A stretch of 64,000 bases of DNA from Saccharothrix sp. HUAS TT1 (GCF_040744945.1 NZ_CP160453.1:5952001-6016000); one strand, 5' to 3'. Positions 1 to 8,255 are shown, numbered from the stretch's first letter. Notes: generated by a model not told the origin, from the sequence alone. Numbers and translations: made by a program.

Positions 1-111
1 CTGGCTGGTCGTCGCGGGCGCGCGGCCGAGCGCGAACAGCAGGCGTTGGCGCAGCGGGTGCGCCAACGCCTTGTACTGCCCGGGCGAGCCGACCTCCAGC
101 ACCTCGTCCAC
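1..111 (-). CDS. ArsR-type winged-helix regulator, N-terminal fragment
   Basis: Thirty-seven codons are visible from a GTG at 111 to the window edge. The peptide contains YKALAHPLRQRLLFALG, the first helices of ArsR-family winged-helix repressors (the 'ALAxPxRxxLL' pattern). The rest of the gene, including any metal or ligand site, lies outside the window. It is divergent from the S41 protease at 169 with only 57 bp between the starts, so it may control that gene. The family call rests on about 25 residues; the start is the only in-frame GTG close to the motif. Confidence 0.6.
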   Translation of the reverse strand, partial: MDEVLEVGSPGQYKALAHPLRQRLLFALGRAPATTSQ

Positions 112-131
112 CCACGAAGTGTCTAACTCTC

Positions 132-161
132 TTGACGCTTTCGCAACACCGCTGGTCTACT
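132..161 (+). promoter_or_regulatory. Putative promoter for a leaderless S41 transcript
   Basis: TTGACG (132-137) lies 18 bp before TCTACT (156-161). Transcription from this pair would begin at about 168-169, which is the GTG start of the next gene. No Shine-Dalgarno sequence precedes that GTG, which fits a leaderless mRNA. The -10 matches consensus at 4 of 6 positions; the rest is inference. Confidence 0.4.
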
Positions 162-168
162 TCGCGGC

Positions 169-1083
169 GTGGACATCCCAGCGATCATCGACCGGACTCG
201 CGGCCTGCTGGTCGAGCACTACGTCTTCCAGGACGTGGCGGCGGAGTTGGACGCCCTGCTCGCCGCCCGGACGGCGGCGTACTCGGCGGCGACCCCCGAG
301 GAGCTGGCCGCCGTCGTCACCGCCGACCTCCAGTCGGTGAACGGCGACCGGCACCTGCGGCTGAAGTTCCACCGGGACGAGGTGCCCGAGGGCGACGACG
401 AGGCGGTCATGCGGCAGGTCGCCCGCGAGTTCGAGCGGTCCCTCGGCGGCGTGCCGCAGCTGCGCCTGCTGGCGGGCGGCGTGGTCCACCTGGAACTGGC
501 GCCGTCCCTGTTCCCGCTGGCGTGGGCCGCCGAGGGCATCACCGCCGCGTTCACGCTGGCGTCGCACGCCGAGGCGTTGCTGCTCGACCTGCGCGACAAC
601 ACCGGCGGCGACCCGCAGACGGTCGCGTTCGCGTGCAGCTACCTGCTGGACGAGGCGACCCACCTGAACACCATGCACGACCGGTCCGGTGCGGCGGCCC
701 GGCAGTTCTGGAGCCAGTCGCACGTGCCGGGCGCGCGGTTCGGCGGCACGAAGCCGGTGTACGTGCTGACCAGCGGTAAGACGTTCTCCGGCGCCGAGGA
801 ACTGGCTTACGACCTGCAGCAGCTCGACCGGGCCGTGGTGGTCGGCGAGCGCACCGGCGGCGGCGCGCACCCGCGGCGCGGCTTCACCGTGCACCCGCAC
901 CTGGAGGCGACCGTCCCGGTCGCGCGGGCGGTCAACCCGGTGTCCGGCACGAACTGGGAGCTGGTCGGCGTGACGCCGGACATCGAGGTCCCGGCCACCG
1001 ACGCCCTCGACCGCGCCCACCGCGAGGCGCTGGCCGAGCTGGACCGGCGGGGCGGGGACTCGCCACCGCCGGCCACCGCTTGA
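169..1083 (+). CDS. S41 family (tail-specific/IRBP-like) peptidase
   Basis: A 304-residue protein. The N-terminal 100 residues form a helical IRBP/tricorn-like cap. The core has LRDNTGGD (141-148), typical of S41 proteases, and then TSGKTFSGAEE, where Ser207 is the expected nucleophile; ERTGGGAHP (about 227-235) follows the active site as usual. No signal peptide or PDZ domain is visible, so it resembles cytosolic retinoid-binding-protein-like S41 members rather than secreted CtpA. The GTG start at 169 fits the leaderless promoter just upstream. Substrate is unknown. The divergent ArsR-type gene is a plausible regulator. Confidence 0.8.
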   Translation: MDIPAIIDRTRGLLVEHYVFQDVAAELDALLAARTAAYSAATPEELAAVVTADLQSVNGDRHLRLKFHRDEVPEGDDEAVMRQVAREFERSLGGVPQLRLLAGGVVHLELAPSLFPLAWAAEGITAAFTLASHAEALLLDLRDNTGGDPQTVAFACSYLLDEATHLNTMHDRSGAAARQFWSQSHVPGARFGGTKPVYVLTSGKTFSGAEELAYDLQQLDRAVVVGERTGGGAHPRRGFTVHPHLEATVPVARAVNPVSGTNWELVGVTPDIEVPATDALDRAHREALAELDRRGGDSPPPATA

Positions 1084-1100
1084 CCGCCGCCCACCTGACC

Positions 1101-1185
1101 GACCGGCCACCGCCCGACCGCCGCACGACGACCACCGACCGGCCACCGACCGGCCACCGCAGGACTACCAACCGACCGGCTATCG
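1101..1185. repeat. Short direct repeats GACCGGCCACCG
   Basis: The 12-mer GACCGGCCACCG occurs at 1101-1112, 1137-1148 and 1148-1159, with a degenerate copy at 1174-1185. The copies fill the gap between the convergent S41 and SulP genes. No hairpin of terminator quality is evident here. This looks like local slippage of a GC-rich spacer rather than a functional array. Confidence 0.5.
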
Positions 1186-1209
1186 CCTGACCGACCACCC
1201 CAGCCGACC

Positions 1210-2703
1210 TCAGTGGCTGCGCAGTTCGCCCGTCAGGGCGCCGTGGATCTCGGCGCTGTGCCGGTTCAGGCCGGTGATCTCGACCGTCTTCCCCCGCTGC
1301 TCGTACTTCGCGGTGACGGCGTCCAGCACCGCCACCGACGAGGCGTCCCAGATGTGCGCGGCCGACAGGTCGATCACCACCCGGTCCGGGTCGCCCGCGT
1401 AGTCGAACCGGTGCGCCAGGTCGTTGCTCGACGCGAAGAACAGCTCACCGGTCACCGTGTACACCACCCGGTCGCCGTCCTGCCTCGCCTCGACGGCGGC
1501 CACCCGGGCGACCCGGCGGGCGAACACCGCCATCGCGGCGATCGAGCCGACCACCACGCCGATCGCCAGGTTGTGCGTGGCCACCACCACGGCCACGGTG
1601 ATCACCATCACGCCGATCTCGCCGACCGGCATCCGGCGCAGCGTGGCCGGCGCGACCGAGTGCCAGTCGAAGGTCGCGAACGACACCAGCACCATCACCG
1701 CGACCAGCGCCGCCATCGGGATCTGCGACACCACCGGCCCGAACACCACGCACAGCACCATCAGGAACGAGCCCGCCAGGAACGTCGACAGCCTGGTCCG
1801 CGCGCCGCTCTTCACGTTGATCATCGTCTGGCCGATCATCGCGCAGCCGCCCATGCCGCCGAAGAACCCGGTCACCACGTTGGCGACGCCCTGCCCGATC
1901 GACTCCCGGGTCTTGTTCGACCGGGTGTCGGTCAGGTCGTCGACGAGCTTCGCCGTCATCAACGACTCCATCAGCCCGACCAGCGCCAGCGCCAGCGCGT
2001 ACGGAGCGATGATCCGCAACGTCTCCAGCGTGAGCGGCACGTCGGGGATGCCCGGCACGGGCAGGGACGAGGGCAGCTCGCCCCGGTCGCCGACCGTCGG
2101 CACGGCGATGCCCGCGCCCACCGTCAACGCGGTCAGGGCCACGATCGACACCAGCGGCGCGGGCACGACCTTGGTCAGCCGCGGGAACAGCACCATCAGC
2201 ACCAGCGCGCCGACCACCAGCGGGTACACCACCCACGGCACGTCGACCAGCTCCGGCACCTGGGCCAGGAAGATCAGGATGGCCAGCGAGTTGACGAACC
2301 CGACCATCACCGAGCGCGGCACGAACCGCATCAGCCCGGCCACGCCGATCGCGCCGAGCGCGACCTGGACCAGGCCGCCCAGGATCACCGCGGCCAGCAG
2401 GTGCCCGAGGCCGTGGTCGTGCACGAGCGGCGCGACGACCAGGGCGACCGCGCCGGTGGCGGCGGAGATCATCGCGGGACGCCCGCCGACGACCGAGATC
2501 ACCACGGCCATGGTGAACGAGGCGAACAGGCCGACGCTGGGCGAGACGCCGGCGATGATCGAGAAGGAGATCGCCTCGGGGATCAGGGCCAGGGCCACCA
2601 CCAGCCCGGCGAGCACTTCGGTGCGCAGGACCTTCGGGTCGCGCAGCGCGGCCAGGACCGGGCGGCGGGACGCCGTCTTCGGTGCGGAGGGGTTCACAGC
2701 CAC
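1210..2703 (-). CDS. SulP/SLC26 family inorganic anion transporter with STAS domain
   Basis: A 497-residue integral membrane protein. After about 30 cytosolic residues come the SulP helices, beginning RTEVLAGLVVALALIPEAIS, the family's first-helix signature; roughly a dozen hydrophobic segments run to about residue 385. The last 110 residues are a STAS domain (VVIDLSAAHIWDASSVAVLDAV). SulP proteins move sulfate, bicarbonate or other anions across the plasma membrane; the substrate cannot be read from sequence, and no carbonic anhydrase or sulfur gene adjoins it. GTG at 2703 is used (a second GTG is two codons on). A short reading frame with its own ribosome site lies in the leader. Confidence 0.9.
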   Translation of the reverse strand: MAVNPSAPKTASRRPVLAALRDPKVLRTEVLAGLVVALALIPEAISFSIIAGVSPSVGLFASFTMAVVISVVGGRPAMISAATGAVALVVAPLVHDHGLGHLLAAVILGGLVQVALGAIGVAGLMRFVPRSVMVGFVNSLAILIFLAQVPELVDVPWVVYPLVVGALVLMVLFPRLTKVVPAPLVSIVALTALTVGAGIAVPTVGDRGELPSSLPVPGIPDVPLTLETLRIIAPYALALALVGLMESLMTAKLVDDLTDTRSNKTRESIGQGVANVVTGFFGGMGGCAMIGQTMINVKSGARTRLSTFLAGSFLMVLCVVFGPVVSQIPMAALVAVMVLVSFATFDWHSVAPATLRRMPVGEIGVMVITVAVVVATHNLAIGVVVGSIAAMAVFARRVARVAAVEARQDGDRVVYTVTGELFFASSNDLAHRFDYAGDPDRVVIDLSAAHIWDASSVAVLDAVTAKYEQRGKTVEITGLNRHSAEIHGALTGELRSH

Positions 2704-3088
2704 CTGTCGAGCTCGGGGCGCGCCACCGGGCGCGCGAACGCGGTCCCGCCGGGCGGGGCCGCGGCGGTGTCGGGGATTTGGAGGGGGCGGAGGTCCCGCT
2801 ACGGCGGGCAGGACAGGGCACGAGGCGGGGTGCGCACGCGTCGACTCCTGTCTCCGGGGAGGGTGTGGCGCCGGGACGTCGTCGGCGCCGGCCGCGGGGT
2901 GGGCCGAGCCTCACCACCGGGTGGAATCCTACCCGGCGCCGGTTCCGACGTCGTCCTGCCGCCGTTCCCGCGTTGTCGGCGGCAGCCCGCCGGATCGCGG
3001 CGTGATCACACTTCCGAGTGGTGATAATGGAAGTCCACTGCCGATAACATCGGATCAGGGGGCGCTATGAATCGCATCGAGGTCCGTC
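2704..3088. other. Gene-free divergent region between SulP and EF-hand genes
   Basis: This 385-bp stretch separates two divergent genes. On the minus side it carries the SulP leader with a 12-codon reading frame (2799-2837). On the plus side, GATAAT (3023-3028) could be a -10 for the EF-hand gene, overlapping an imperfect dyad (ATCAC...GTGAT, 3004-3025). A 12-codon frame, ATG 3067 to TGA 3102, overlaps the EF-hand start. No riboswitch class is recognised. Confidence 0.45.
2799..2837 (-). promoter_or_regulatory. Putative leader-peptide uORF upstream of SulP
   Basis: An AGGAG ribosome site (2845-2849) sits 7 nt before a GTG (2837) that opens 12 codons, VRTPPRALSCPP, then TAG. The stop falls in a potential hairpin (GTCCCGC...GCGGGCAGGAC on the plus strand, 2793-2814). 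One cysteine lies near the end. Cysteine-containing leader peptides precede sulfur-uptake genes in some actinobacteria, but this peptide does not match a family I can name. Only the arrangement supports it. Confidence 0.3.
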
Positions 3089-3619
3089 GTGGAAGACGGT
3101 GACCTGGTCGAAAGATTCTCGCGCAGGTTGCGCTTGTTCGATTCCAACGCCGATGGCGTGGTCCGCCGGCGGGACGTGGTGGCGGCGGCCGACCGGCTGG
3201 TGCGGGTGTTCCGCGTCGAACCGCAGTCGCTCCGGGCCGAGCGCATCCGGGCCGCTTACGAGATGTTGTCGTTGGCGCTGCTCGCGGAGTTCGGCGACCT
3301 GGCGCGGGACGAGGTCGCGGCGCCGGGGTTCCGCGTCGCGCTCGCCGCCGATCCCGGCCGGCGGGCCGTTCTCGGTCACCGGATCGCCCGCGCCGACGCG
3401 GTGGCCGTGCGGGAGTGCCTCGCGCCGATCGGCGACGCGGTGAAGGCCGAGCAGGTCTCCGAGGTGATCGTGGCGCTCGGCGCGCACCCCGGCCACCGGT
3501 CGGTGATCCAGAACGCGCTGGAGGGCGACGGCGCGCTGATCCGACTGGCCGCCGCGGTCCACCCGTTCACCGAGTACTTCGCCGGTTCGGGTCATGGCGG
3601 CCTCTACGGTCGCCCCTAG
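3089..3619 (+). CDS. EF-hand domain-containing protein
   Basis: A 176-residue, mostly helical acidic protein. Residues about 15-28 read LFDSNADGVVRRRD, an EF-hand loop with D, N, D and G at the expected calcium-liganding positions but Asp rather than Glu at position 12. Actinobacterial relatives are calexcitin/sarcoplasmic calcium-binding-like proteins with two to four hands; I see only one convincing loop here. GTG 3089 is used because the helix before the loop starts soon after; a short frame from ATG 3067 overlaps it and could couple translation. It is followed by a decayed methyltransferase. A cytosolic calcium buffer or sensor role is inference. Confidence 0.6.
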   Translation: MEDGDLVERFSRRLRLFDSNADGVVRRRDVVAAADRLVRVFRVEPQSLRAERIRAAYEMLSLALLAEFGDLARDEVAAPGFRVALAADPGRRAVLGHRIARADAVAVRECLAPIGDAVKAEQVSEVIVALGAHPGHRSVIQNALEGDGALIRLAAAVHPFTEYFAGSGHGGLYGRP

Positions 3620-3628
3620 GCTCGGGGT

Positions 3629-4050
3629 GTGGCGGGGTCGGACGGTCAGCACGACGCGCTCGGCGAGCTGTACGAACGCGCCACGCTGCTGGCCGCGCTG
3701 GACCGGATGCCCAGCAACCCGCGGGCCAACCTCGCGCCCGGCGGCAGGCTGGTCGTGCTGGCGCCCAACCCCTGCGCCGACTGGGACGTGCCGGCCGACT
3801 ACGCGAGGCGGTAAGCACCGGTCCGCCCGGTGCGCGGCAGCCGGTGGTGGTGCGGGTGCACGGCGGCCCGCCGTTCGACTTCGACTCGTTCTGCTGGCCG
3901 GGCGGCGTGGTCGAGGCAGCGCTGGACCGCGCCGGGCTGCGCGACGTGACCCGGCACGCCACCGTCGTGCCCGACGACGGGCGGGGCGAGGAGTTCCGGG
4001 GTCCGCTGCGGCGCAGCCCGAGCTTCGCCGTGTTCAGCGGCTCGGCCTGA
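3629..4050 (+). pseudogene. Decayed class I SAM-dependent methyltransferase
   Basis: From GTG 3629 the peptide begins like a methyltransferase N-terminus (HDALGELYERA), then jumps to ALDRMPSNPRANLAPGGRLVVLAPNPC, the 'LKPGGRLVVLxPN' region after motif III. The SAM-binding motif I and about 80 residues between are missing, so there is an internal deletion. That frame stops near 3814, while the typical C-terminal region (VVVRVHGGPPFDFDSFCWPGGVVEAALDRAGLRDV) continues in another frame to TGA at 4050, implying a frameshift near 3800-3830. The product cannot bind SAM in the normal way. Any expressed fragment would be about 61 residues. Confidence 0.65.
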
Positions 4051-4116
4051 AACCCGGGCCCGGTCTTCGCGCCCGGTCCGGGTCCGGATGTCGTACCCGG
4101 GTGGCAGGATTCGCGC

Positions 4117-6915
4117 GTGACCGTACCCGCAGTGCTGCGCACGCTGGCCCGGCTCAGCGCGTCCGAGCAGCCGCAACGGGTGCAGCTCGACCTGACCAGG
4201 ACGGCCGGGCTGGTGTGGCTCGGCGACGACGAGACCGCGTGGCGGACCCTCGGCGGGGATCAGGACCAAGAGCTGCCGCAGCGGACGCCGACGCCGTGGA
4301 CCGCGCGGCCCGACCAGCAGGCGCCCGTCGACCGGCTGGCCTCGTTCGACGCGCTGCACCGGGAGGACCGGCTGCTGCGGCTGGGCTGGGCGTTCCTGTG
4401 CGGACCGGCGACGGTGGACGGCCGGCGCAGGCGGATGTGCCTGCCCCTGGTGTCGCGGCCGGTCCGGCTGCACCCGGCGGGCAGGCGGGGCTACGCCTTC
4501 CAGGTCGCCGGTGACGTGGGGGTCTTCCCCCTGCTGGCCGACTGGTCCCGGGCGGCCGAGTTGGAGACGCGGCTGGCCAGGGGCCCGGAGTGGATCGGGG
4601 CGACGCTGGCGGCGAGCGGGTTCACCGGCGTGCCGGTGCTCGGGCCGGAGCACGACCCGCGCGGGCTGGTCGGCGGCGACGAGCTGGTCGTGGTCGCGGG
4701 CGCCGGGCTGCACGCCGGTGAGCCGGTGGTCAGCACCGAGCGCGGTTCGGCGCTGTACGCGTGGGCGCGCACGCCGGGCGTGGAGGCGACCGCGTTGGCG
4801 GGCCTCTACTCGACCGCGGCGGACCCGGTGGAACCGGTGGGCGACTTGGCCGGTGCGCTGCCGTTGAGCCCGAGCCAGCGGGCGGCCGTGCTGGCGGCCC
4901 GGACCGCGCCGGTGACGGTGGTCGGCGGGCCGCCGGGCAGCGGCAAGACGCACACGCTGGCCGCGATCGCGCTGGACGCCGTCGCCTCCGGCCGCTCGGT
5001 GCTGCTGGCCAGTCGGACCCGCAACGCCGCCGACGTGCTCGGCGAGGCGCTGCGCCGGGCGGGCGGACCGGCGCCGGTCCTGTTCGGCGACTCCGAGCTG
5101 CGGCAGGAGGTGGCGCGGGAGCTGAGCGCCGGGCTGGCAGCCACCACCGCGAAGGGCGAGCTGGACCGGCTCGACCGGGACCGGCGGGCCGCCACCGCGG
5201 CGGTGACCCGGGTCGAGCGGGCGGTCGGCGCGGCGTTGCGGGACGAGGAGCTGGTCGGGGCGGCGGTGCGGTTCCAGGCGCTGATGCCCGCGCACCGCTC
5301 GGTCGCGCCGCGCGCGTTCGCGGACGGTGCGGACTTCGAGCGGCTGCACGGGCTGCTGCGCCCCAGGACGGGGCTGTTCGGCGGGTGGCGGACGCGGTGG
5401 GCGGTCCGGTCGGCGCGCAGGCTGGTCGGCGCGGCGGCCGACGTCGGCGTGGTCGACCTGGAGGCGGCGGTGCTGGCCGCCGAGCAGTCGGCCGCGCAGG
5501 TCCGGGTCGCCACGGACGGCGGCACGTCGCTCACCTCGTTGCGCGGGCTGCTGGCCGAGGGGGACGCGCGCGCCCACGCCGCGATCGCCGGGTGGGTCGC
5601 CGCCCTGGCGGTGAGCGGGCGCGGCGCTGGGCCCCGGCGGGCGGTGGCGGCGCTGGCCACCGCGCTGCGGTCGGGTCGGGCGGCCCGGCGGCGGGCCCTG
5701 GCCGGGGTGTCCACCGAGCACCTGGTCGCGGCGCTGCCGCTGTGGGTGGGGACGCTGGCCGACGTCGAGGACATCCTGCCCGCCGTGCCGGGCGCGTTCG
5801 ACCTGGTGGTGATCGACGAGGCGAGCCACGTCGACCAGCCGCTGGCCGCGCCCGCGCTGCTGCGCGGCAGGCGGGCGGTGATCGGCGGCGACCCGCGTCA
5901 GCTGCGGCACGTGTCGTTCGTCGGCGAGCGGGCGGTGCGCGAGGCGGTGGCGGCGGAAGGCGCCGGTTCGCTGGCGGACCGGCTGGACGTGCCGAAGGTC
6001 AGCCTGTTCGACGCGGGCGCGGCGGTGGCCGGGGTGCACTGGCTGACCGAGCACCACCGCTGCGCGCCGCACCTGATCGGCTTCGCCGCGACCCGGTTCT
6101 ACGAGGGCCGGATCGCGCTGCTCACCACGCACCCGTCCGTCGCCGACGTGGACTGCATCGACGTCGAACGGGTCGCGGGCGTGCGTGACGACAAGGGCGT
6201 CAACGAGGTCGAGGTGGAGGCGGTGCTCGCGCACCTGCGCCGCCGGATCGCCGCCGGGGTCCGCTCGACCGGCGTCGTGACGCCGTTCCGGGCGCAGGCG
6301 GACGCGCTGGAGCGGGCGCTGCTCGACCGGTTGAGCCTGGACGAGATCACCACGGGCGGGGTGCGCGTCGGGACCGTGCACGGGGTGCAGGGCTCGGAGT
6401 TCGACGAGGTGGTGATCAGCCTGGCGCTGACCGACGAGGACCGGCCGGCCGCCTGGCGGTTCGCCAACGACCGGAACCTGCTGGCCGTGCTGACCACCCG
6501 GGCGCGCCGGCTGGTGCACGTGGTCACGTCGGCGACCGAGCCCGTCGGCCTGATCGGCGAGTACCTGCGGCACGCCGGGACACCGCCGACCGGGACCGCG
6601 GGCGCCACGCCGCCGGACGAGTGGACCAGGGTGCTGGCGGCGGAACTGGTGGCGCTGGGCCTGACCGTGCGGACCGGTTACCCGGTGGGTCGGTGGCGGG
6701 TGGACCTGGTGGTGGGCGAGCGCCAAGCGGCCGTCGCCCTGGACACCCGGCCGCACCCGGACGGCCCGGCGGCGCACCTGGACCGGTGGCGCGCGCTGCG
6801 CGGTGCGGGGTGGCGGATGCACGACGCGTTCCCCAGCCGGTTCGACCACGACCCGGCGCGGGCCGCGGTGGAACTGGCCCAGGAACTCGCGCGGGAGCCC
6901 GCTCACCGGGCGTGA
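4117..6915 (+). CDS. SF1 DNA/RNA helicase with C-terminal nuclease-like domain
   Basis: A 932-residue protein. An N-terminal region of about 260 residues precedes a Walker A (GGPPGSGKTHT, about 267-277), Walker B DEAS (VVIDEASH, about 564-571), GGDPRQLRH (motif III-like) and the SF1 C-terminal motifs GTVHGVQGSEFDE and NDRNLLAVLTTRARR (about 751-800), as in Upf1/DNA2-like helicases. The last 95 residues (from about 835) resemble the MTES_1575/Vsr-like endonuclease domain found at the end of such helicases: WRVDLVV, then AVALDT where the usual acidic residue is Glu, and AGWRMHDAFPSRF. The Glu-to-Asp change leaves nuclease activity uncertain. Likely acts on nucleic acids in repair or defence (inference). 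It stands alone. Confidence 0.8.
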   Translation: MTVPAVLRTLARLSASEQPQRVQLDLTRTAGLVWLGDDETAWRTLGGDQDQELPQRTPTPWTARPDQQAPVDRLASFDALHREDRLLRLGWAFLCGPATVDGRRRRMCLPLVSRPVRLHPAGRRGYAFQVAGDVGVFPLLADWSRAAELETRLARGPEWIGATLAASGFTGVPVLGPEHDPRGLVGGDELVVVAGAGLHAGEPVVSTERGSALYAWARTPGVEATALAGLYSTAADPVEPVGDLAGALPLSPSQRAAVLAARTAPVTVVGGPPGSGKTHTLAAIALDAVASGRSVLLASRTRNAADVLGEALRRAGGPAPVLFGDSELRQEVARELSAGLAATTAKGELDRLDRDRRAATAAVTRVERAVGAALRDEELVGAAVRFQALMPAHRSVAPRAFADGADFERLHGLLRPRTGLFGGWRTRWAVRSARRLVGAAADVGVVDLEAAVLAAEQSAAQVRVATDGGTSLTSLRGLLAEGDARAHAAIAGWVAALAVSGRGAGPRRAVAALATALRSGRAARRRALAGVSTEHLVAALPLWVGTLADVEDILPAVPGAFDLVVIDEASHVDQPLAAPALLRGRRAVIGGDPRQLRHVSFVGERAVREAVAAEGAGSLADRLDVPKVSLFDAGAAVAGVHWLTEHHRCAPHLIGFAATRFYEGRIALLTTHPSVADVDCIDVERVAGVRDDKGVNEVEVEAVLAHLRRRIAAGVRSTGVVTPFRAQADALERALLDRLSLDEITTGGVRVGTVHGVQGSEFDEVVISLALTDEDRPAAWRFANDRNLLAVLTTRARRLVHVVTSATEPVGLIGEYLRHAGTPPTGTAGATPPDEWTRVLAAELVALGLTVRTGYPVGRWRVDLVVGERQAAVALDTRPHPDGPAAHLDRWRALRGAGWRMHDAFPSRFDHDPARAAVELAQELAREPAHRA

Positions 6916-6946
6916 TCACCTGAGCCGGGACGTGCTTACGCAGGGG

Positions 6947-7585
6947 TCAGCCGGTCCGACGGATCAGCAGGACGTGGTCGACCACCTCGGCGGTCCGCCC
7001 GCCGGGCCCGACGGCCGTCCGGCGGGGCGCGTCCGCGCGTTCGACGGTCCACCGCGCGGGATCGAGGTCCAACTCCCCCGCGACCTCCGCCGGTGCCGGG
7101 AAGCGGGCGTCGGGGTCCTGGTCCCACGACCAGGGCGCGGTGGAGCCGTGATCCACGACCAGCAGCCGCCCGCCGGCGGTCAGGGCCTGCGCGGCGGTCC
7201 GCAGGACGCGCGCGCGGGGCAGGTCGAACGGCGTGTGCAGGTACTGCGCCGACACCAGGTCGAACCGGCCGTCGGGGAAGCTCACCGCCAGGTCGTGCCG
7301 CTCGGCGGTGATCGGGAGGCCCGCCGAACGCGCGTGGTCGTCCAGCCGGGCGACCGCGGTGCCGGAGATGTCGACCGCCGTCACCCGCCAACCACGACCG
7401 GCGAGCCACCGGGCGTCGCCGCCGGGGCCGCAGCCGAGGTCGAGCGCCCGCCCCGGCGGCAGGAACGTGGCGACCTCCGCGAGCCGGGCGTTCACCCGCG
7501 GTTCGGCGGGCGGGGCGGTGCGGGCGTAGTGGTCCTCCCAGAACCGGGCGGGCTCGTCGGGGTGGTCGGTGGCGGGCATTGGCAC
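6947..7585 (-). CDS. Class I SAM-dependent methyltransferase
   Basis: About 212 residues. Motif I is ALDLGCGPGGDARWLA, followed by VTAVDIS (motif II) and DLVSAQYLH; the remainder matches small-molecule Rossmann methyltransferases related to tehB/UbiE types. The start is placed at GTG 7585, 7 nt after AGGAGG (7593-7598); the in-frame ATG 7579 would sit 13 nt away. Substrate is unknown. It is divergent from the XRE-cupin regulator at 7677, which probably controls it; in such pairs the enzyme often detoxifies a compound sensed by the regulator (inference). Confidence 0.8.
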   Translation of the reverse strand: MPMPATDHPDEPARFWEDHYARTAPPAEPRVNARLAEVATFLPPGRALDLGCGPGGDARWLAGRGWRVTAVDISGTAVARLDDHARSAGLPITAERHDLAVSFPDGRFDLVSAQYLHTPFDLPRARVLRTAAQALTAGGRLLVVDHGSTAPWSWDQDPDARFPAPAEVAGELDLDPARWTVERADAPRRTAVGPGGRTAEVVDHVLLIRRTG

Positions 7586-7650
7586 GGCGGCTCCTCCTGT
7601 GCGGCGGTGTGGGGGCCAGCGTCGCCCCGACCGCGCGCACTGGCACGCTT

Positions 7651-7669
7651 TCTTGCGGTTTCGGCAAGA
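7651..7669. promoter_or_regulatory. Perfect dyad TCTTGC-N7-GCAAGA, probable operator
   Basis: Six-base arms TCTTGC (7651-7656) and GCAAGA (7664-7669) flank ggtttcg. The dyad ends 7 nt before the GTG of the XRE-cupin gene and lies in the divergent control region, so it fits autoregulation and control of the methyltransferase. Confidence 0.5.
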
Positions 7670-7676
7670 TGACGGG

Positions 7677-8255
7677 GTGAGCGAGGACTTCGAGGACGTG
7701 CTGCGCGCGGTCGGCCCCCGGCTGCGCGCCCTGCGTCGCGGCCGCGGCCTGACGCTGGCCGACCTCGCCGCGCGGACGGGGGTGTCGGAGAGCACGCTGT
7801 CCCGGTTGGAGAGCGGGCAGCGGAAGGCCACCCTCGAACTGCTGCTGCCGCTGGCCCGCGCCCACGACGTCCCGCTGGACGACCTGGTCGGCGCGCCGCG
7901 CACCGGCGACCCGCGGATCCACCCCGCCCCGGTCCACCGGTTCGGCATGACGTTCCTGCCGCTGTCCCGGCGCGCGGGCGGCGTGCACGCCTACAAGGTG
8001 CTCATCCCCGGCGACACCGGGCACGTCACCCCGCAGTCGCACGAGGGCTTCGAATGGCTCCACGTCCTCGACGGACGCCTGCGGCTGGTGCTCGGCGACC
8101 ACGACGTGGTGCTGCCGCCCGGCGAGGAGGCCGAGTTCGACACCGGGCTGCCGCACTGGCTCGGCAGCGCCGACGGCGGCCCCGTCGAACTGCTCGTCCT
8201 GTTCGGACCGCAGGGCGAACGGGCGCACCTGCGGGCACGGGGAAGCCGCCGCTGA
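7677..8255 (+). CDS. XRE-family HTH regulator with C-terminal cupin domain
   Basis: A 192-residue regulator. Residues about 12-62 form an XRE helix-turn-helix (GLTLADLAARTGVSESTLSRLESG). The second half is a double-stranded beta-helix (cupin_2) with HEGFEWLHVLDGRLRLVLGDHDVVLPPGEEAEFDTGLPHW. Such proteins sense small molecules or metals through the cupin. GTG 7677 is the first codon before the HTH; no strong ribosome site precedes it and the TCTTGC dyad occupies the leader. The divergent methyltransferase is the likely target. Ligand unknown. Confidence 0.85.
   Translation: MSEDFEDVLRAVGPRLRALRRGRGLTLADLAARTGVSESTLSRLESGQRKATLELLLPLARAHDVPLDDLVGAPRTGDPRIHPAPVHRFGMTFLPLSRRAGGVHAYKVLIPGDTGHVTPQSHEGFEWLHVLDGRLRLVLGDHDVVLPPGEEAEFDTGLPHWLGSADGGPVELLVLFGPQGERAHLRARGSRR

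Noticed and set aside
1101..1185. CRISPR array
   Set aside because: The 12-bp copies are irregularly spaced, partly overlapping and lack spacers or cas genes.
3799..6906. A 1035-codon minus-strand frame opposite the helicase
   Set aside because: Low-complexity Arg/Pro/Gln sequence, while the plus frame has intact helicase motifs.
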